A stretch of 64,000 nucleotides of DNA from Haloferula rosea (GTDB lineage: Bacteria > Verrucomicrobiota > Verrucomicrobiia > Verrucomicrobiales > Akkermansiaceae): NCBI RefSeq assembly GCF_016595525.1, contig NZ_JAENII010000015.1:1-64000 (forward strand), given 5' to 3'. A program made the position numbers and the translations under genes. The stretch's first letter is position 1. Each line of letters begins with the position of its first letter. This document shows positions 60,970-64,000 of the stretch, piece after piece. The notes beneath the pieces are model-generated. The model had not been told where the DNA came from, made no database searches, and was given only the letters and a program-made list of their open reading frames with translations.

Positions 60970-61092
60970 GCGGGGCTGCCGGAGAAGCGTGGATTTCCGC
61001 GGTATCGCGGGGTGGATGGGCCCGGAAATCGCGGGATTTCCCGGTGGTTGACCCGGGAGGGGAGGGTTGCTAGCGTCCGCGCCCTTTCGCCT

Positions 61093-63828
61093 ATGAGCGC
61101 CAACGGAGAATACAAAGACACCATCCTGCTGCCGCAGACTGATTTCCCCATGCGGGGGGATCTGGTCAAGCGCGAGCCGCAGCGACTCGCCCGATGGGAA
61201 TCCGCAGGTCTGTACGAGCGAATTATTGCCCGCCGCAAGGCGCAGAATGCCCCGAAGTTCGTGCTCCACGATGGGCCTCCCTTCGCCAATGGGGACGTCC
61301 ACATGGGCACGGCGCTGAACAAGGTGCTCAAGGACCTGGTGGTGAAATCGAAGACCATGGCGGGCTTCGAGGCGCCTTTCGTCCCCGGTTGGGACTGTCA
61401 CGGGCTGCCGATCGAGTTCAAGGTGGTGAAGCAGGCGCAAGGCCTGGAGCCGGCGGAGATCCGTCGTCGCTCGGCTGAGTTTGCGAACAAGTTCATCGAC
61501 ATCCAGCGGGGGTCCTTCAAACGCCTCGGGGTTTTCGGGGACTGGGAGAACCCGTATCTGACGATGGCGCCCGAGTATGAGGCTGAGATCGTCCGGACCT
61601 TCGCCAAGCTGGTGGAGGAGGGGGTGGTGTATCAGTCGAAGAAGCCGGTGCAGTGGTCCTATGGGGCCCACACGGCGCTGGCTGAGGCCGAGGTCGAGTA
61701 CCAGGACAAGACGAGCCCGGCGATCTACGTGAAATTCCCGCTGACTCCGATGTCGGCATCGAAGCTGGGGATCGGCAATGCCTCGCTGGCGATCTGGACG
61801 ACCACTCCCTGGACGCTGCCGGCGAACCTCGGGGTGGCCCTGCATCCGGACTTCACCTACGTGGTGGGACAGTTCGAGGGCAACGGCCGGAAGGAAATCC
61901 TCATCGTGGTGCGCGAGCTCATCGATACGCTCGTGGAGAAGACGGGCATGCGGCTGGTCACCGAGCTCAAGGAACTCAAGGGCCGTGAGCTGGAGAACCT
62001 TGAAGCCAAGCACCCGTTCCTTGACCGGACCTCGAAGGTCATCCTCGGGCAGTTCGTGACGACCGAGGCAGGCACCGGTGCGGTGCACATCGCTCCCGGG
62101 CATGGTGCAGACGACTACGTGGTCGGCCGCCAATATGGTCTTGATGTGCTTTCCCCGGTCGATGACGACGGCAACTTCACCGAGGAAGCCGGGCTTCCTG
62201 AGTTGGTCGGCAAGCATGTCTTCAAGAGCAACGACTGGATCATCGAGCTTCTCGAGCAGAAGGGCGTCCTGCTGGCGCAGGAAACCTACGAACACAGCTA
62301 CCCGCACTGCTGGCGCTCGAAGACGCCGATCATTTTCCGCGCGGTGGAGCAGTTCTTCATCTCGCTGGATTCACTGCGCGAAACCGCGCTGAGCGAGATC
62401 GACAAGGTCGAGTGGCTCCCGGCGTGGGGTCGCAACCGGATCTACGGCACGGTGGAAGCCCGGCCGGACTGGTGCATCAGCCGCCAGCGGACGTGGGGCG
62501 TGCCATTGCCCGTCTTCTTCAAGCACGGCAAGGCGGTGCTGTGTGCGGAGACTTCGCGCAAGGTCGCCGATCTCGTCGAGAAGGAAGGGACGAATGTCTG
62601 GTTTGAGCTTTCGGATGAGGAACTCTGCGAACGTCTGGGCCTGGAGAAGGGGCTCACCCGTTGCCGTGACACGCTCGACGTGTGGATCGACTCCGGTTGC
62701 TCGCACGTGGCGGTGCTCGACAAGCATCCGGAGCTTCGGGTGCCGGCGGATCTCTACCTCGAGGCGACCGACCAGCACCGCGGCTGGTTCCAGAGCTCGC
62801 TCATGATGAGCGTGGCCTACCGTGGCAAGGCACCCTACAAGTCGGTGCTGACGCACGGATTCGTGGTCGACAAGGACAAGAAGAAGATCTCGAAGTCCGA
62901 CGCGGCGAAGGCCGGCAAGCCGACGGATGCCTCCTACTTCTACGACAAGTATGGTGCGGACATCGTGCGCCTGTGGGTCAGCTCGGTCGACTGGCAGACG
63001 GAGGTTCCCTTCGGCGAGGATCTGTTCAAGCAGGTGGCTGAACCGTACCGCCGCCTGCGCAACACGCTGCGCATCCTGCTCGGCAACCTGGATGGCTTCG
63101 ATCCGGAGATGGATCGGGTGGCTGCAAGCCACATGCCGCTCCTGGACCAGTGGATCCTCGAACGTCTCAACAAGGTGGTCGGCGAATGCCGCAAGGCCTA
63201 CGAGCGCTATGAGTTCCGCAAGGTGTTCAACGAGTTGAACCAGTTCTGCGCCACCGATCTGTCGGCCGTCTACATCGATGCGACGAAGGACCGGATGTAT
63301 TGCGATGCCAAGAGCTCGGTGCGGCGCCGTGCCACGCAGACGGCGATGTACGACATTTTCAGTAGTCTGTGCCGCATGCTGGCACCGATCCTCGCCTACA
63401 CCGCGGATGAGGCCTGGGAGTTTGCGACCTTCACGGAGGGGAGTGTCCACGAACAGGACTTCCCGGATGCCGATGAGAGTTTCTCGGGTGATGAGGCCAC
63501 CCACAAGGTGAACCGCCTGCTGGAGATCCGCCACGAAGTGCAGACGGCGATCGAGGAGCAGGTGAAACAGAAGGCATTCAAGAAGAACAACGAGGCGGCG
63601 GTCAGTCTGACGGTCAAGGAGGGCGAGGCGGTCTACGATCTGCTGAACGACTCCGAGTTTGCCAAGGAGTTCTTCATTCTCGCCGAGTTCTCGGTCAAGC
63701 CGGGTGCGGAGTTTGCCGTCGAGGTCAGGAAGTCCGACCACGGCATGTGCCCGCGGTGCCGGCGCTATGAGCCGTTGGTGGAAGACAAGTTGTGCGAACG
63801 CTGTCACGGCGTGATGGCCGGGCGATGA
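61093..63828 (+). CDS. ileS: Isoleucyl-tRNA synthetase
   Basis: A 911-residue class I synthetase. The HIGH-type motif is HMGT (70-73) in GPPFANGDVHMGT; KMSKS-type motif is KISKS (598-602). Editing domain with TTTPWTLPANLGVALHP and GTGAVHIAPGHGADDY. PGWDCHGLPIEFKV and a C-terminal zinc-finger (CPRCRRYEPLVEDKLCERC) are typical of the bacterial type. The last residue of the HIGH motif is Thr rather than His. The ATG at 61093 is chosen; the frame extends to 61012. Its stop codon overlaps the lspA start. Confidence 0.96.
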   Translation: MSANGEYKDTILLPQTDFPMRGDLVKREPQRLARWESAGLYERIIARRKAQNAPKFVLHDGPPFANGDVHMGTALNKVLKDLVVKSKTMAGFEAPFVPGWDCHGLPIEFKVVKQAQGLEPAEIRRRSAEFANKFIDIQRGSFKRLGVFGDWENPYLTMAPEYEAEIVRTFAKLVEEGVVYQSKKPVQWSYGAHTALAEAEVEYQDKTSPAIYVKFPLTPMSASKLGIGNASLAIWTTTPWTLPANLGVALHPDFTYVVGQFEGNGRKEILIVVRELIDTLVEKTGMRLVTELKELKGRELENLEAKHPFLDRTSKVILGQFVTTEAGTGAVHIAPGHGADDYVVGRQYGLDVLSPVDDDGNFTEEAGLPELVGKHVFKSNDWIIELLEQKGVLLAQETYEHSYPHCWRSKTPIIFRAVEQFFISLDSLRETALSEIDKVEWLPAWGRNRIYGTVEARPDWCISRQRTWGVPLPVFFKHGKAVLCAETSRKVADLVEKEGTNVWFELSDEELCERLGLEKGLTRCRDTLDVWIDSGCSHVAVLDKHPELRVPADLYLEATDQHRGWFQSSLMMSVAYRGKAPYKSVLTHGFVVDKDKKKISKSDAAKAGKPTDASYFYDKYGADIVRLWVSSVDWQTEVPFGEDLFKQVAEPYRRLRNTLRILLGNLDGFDPEMDRVAASHMPLLDQWILERLNKVVGECRKAYERYEFRKVFNELNQFCATDLSAVYIDATKDRMYCDAKSSVRRRATQTAMYDIFSSLCRMLAPILAYTADEAWEFATFTEGSVHEQDFPDADESFSGDEATHKVNRLLEIRHEVQTAIEEQVKQKAFKKNNEAAVSLTVKEGEAVYDLLNDSEFAKEFFILAEFSVKPGAEFAVEVRKSDHGMCPRCRRYEPLVEDKLCERCHGVMAGR

Positions 63829-64000
63829 GTGATTCGAAGTCAGCTGGGACGGGGGACGGGAATCCTGCCACCGGGAGAATCTGGCCGTGGCTGCTGGGGG
63901 TGACCCTGCCGCTCTACGTGCTCGATCAATGGTCGAAGTTCTGGATTGTCGACCGCTTCGTGCCGCCTTGGGTGGATGCGCCGATGGATGAGCGGATGAT
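63825..64000 (+). CDS. lspA: Signal peptidase II, N-terminal part (cut by window end)
   Basis: The ATG overlaps the ileS stop codon (ATGA). The visible 58 residues give a hydrophilic leader, a first helix (WPWLLGVTLPLYVL) and the LspA motif LDQWSKFWIVDRF. LspA removes signal peptides of lipoproteins, of which this window encodes several. The ileS-lspA order is common in bacteria. The rest lies beyond the window. Confidence 0.88.
   Translation, partial: MSDSKSAGTGDGNPATGRIWPWLLGVTLPLYVLDQWSKFWIVDRFVPPWVDAPMDERM

Noticed and set aside
59917-62307. A 796-codon open frame on the minus strand
   Set aside because: It lies opposite ileS and the YheT-like gene, both with full catalytic motifs. The translation is Arg/His/Pro-rich with no motif, as expected of an antisense frame in GC-rich DNA.
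1-64000. CRISPR array, tRNA genes, insertion sequences or prophage genes
   Set aside because: No regularly spaced repeats, no cloverleaf sequences in the intergenic gaps, and no transposase, integrase or phage structural motifs were recognised on reading both strands. A covariance-model search would be needed to exclude small RNAs.

Overview
The window is about 64 kb of GC-rich, densely coded bacterial chromosome. It opens with the 3' end of a 5S rRNA gene and its terminator and ends inside a signal peptidase II gene. The gene content points to the Verrucomicrobiota, probably a marine or polysaccharide-degrading Verrucomicrobiales. The clues are two formylglycine-type sulfatases, two GH78 alpha-L-rhamnosidases with an L-rhamnose isomerase, an autotransporter-strand-repeat protein, an SHD1-domain protein, a large lamin-tail/CotH protein, DUF3592 and many secreted proteins ending in a similar beta-rich tail. 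The taxonomic call is inference from gene content. No CRISPR array, tRNA, prophage or insertion sequence was recognised.

Layout. 1-5.6 kb: end of the rRNA operon, VTT-domain and VanZ-like membrane proteins, rmuC, a Mn-type superoxide dismutase, a glycine-zipper lipoprotein, a DUF4250 protein and a secreted C39-like protein. 5.65-12.2 kb (minus strand): a tight cluster of cysteine-rich exported protein, HlyD-type adaptor, ABC ATPase, two FtsX-like permeases, a cysteine-motif lipoprotein and a peroxiredoxin-SnoaL fusion. 12.3-15.6 kb: a cytochrome b562-like protein, then an overlapping three-gene operon (double DUF3592 membrane protein, small beta-sandwich protein, P-loop ATPase). 15.7-22.7 kb: sulfatase, EEP-family lipoprotein, SHD1/leucine-rich protein, HAD hydrolase, SRPBCC/GyrI-like protein, DUF2288, small lipoprotein. 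22.9-26.3 kb: dnaE.

26.4-30.4 kb (minus): a PhoD-like phosphatase; a secreted protein, ECF sigma factor and putative anti-sigma in one operon; an ankyrin protein. 30.5-33.5 kb: the autotransporter-strand-repeat protein, with palindromic candidate operators upstream. 33.9-39.6 kb (minus): TPR protein, recO, a YhaM-like HD nuclease, the bifunctional NAD(P)HX repair enzyme, a cell-wall amidase and a secreted unknown. 39.7-53 kb: a trypsin-like protease, then the carbohydrate region. Here a sulfatase is divergent from an NCS1-like permease, a 67-residue membrane protein, rhaA and a GH78 rhamnosidase. A second GH78 gene lies nearby beyond a helical-repeat protein and an acyl-ACP-synthetase-like ligase. 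53.1-64 kb: lamin-tail/CotH protein, WYL regulator, secreted unknown, YheT-like hydrolase, ileS and partial lspA.

How genes may work together. The rhamnosidases, rhamnose isomerase, permease and sulfatases fit desulfation and uptake of rhamnose-containing algal polysaccharide. Kinase and aldolase genes are not in the window. A similar TGAAACG-type palindrome lies in the sulfatase/permease promoter region and upstream of the autotransporter-repeat gene, which suggests a shared regulator. The least explained loci are the cysteine-rich ABC-exporter cluster (5.65-12.2 kb) and the DUF3592/P-loop operon (12.97-15.6 kb).
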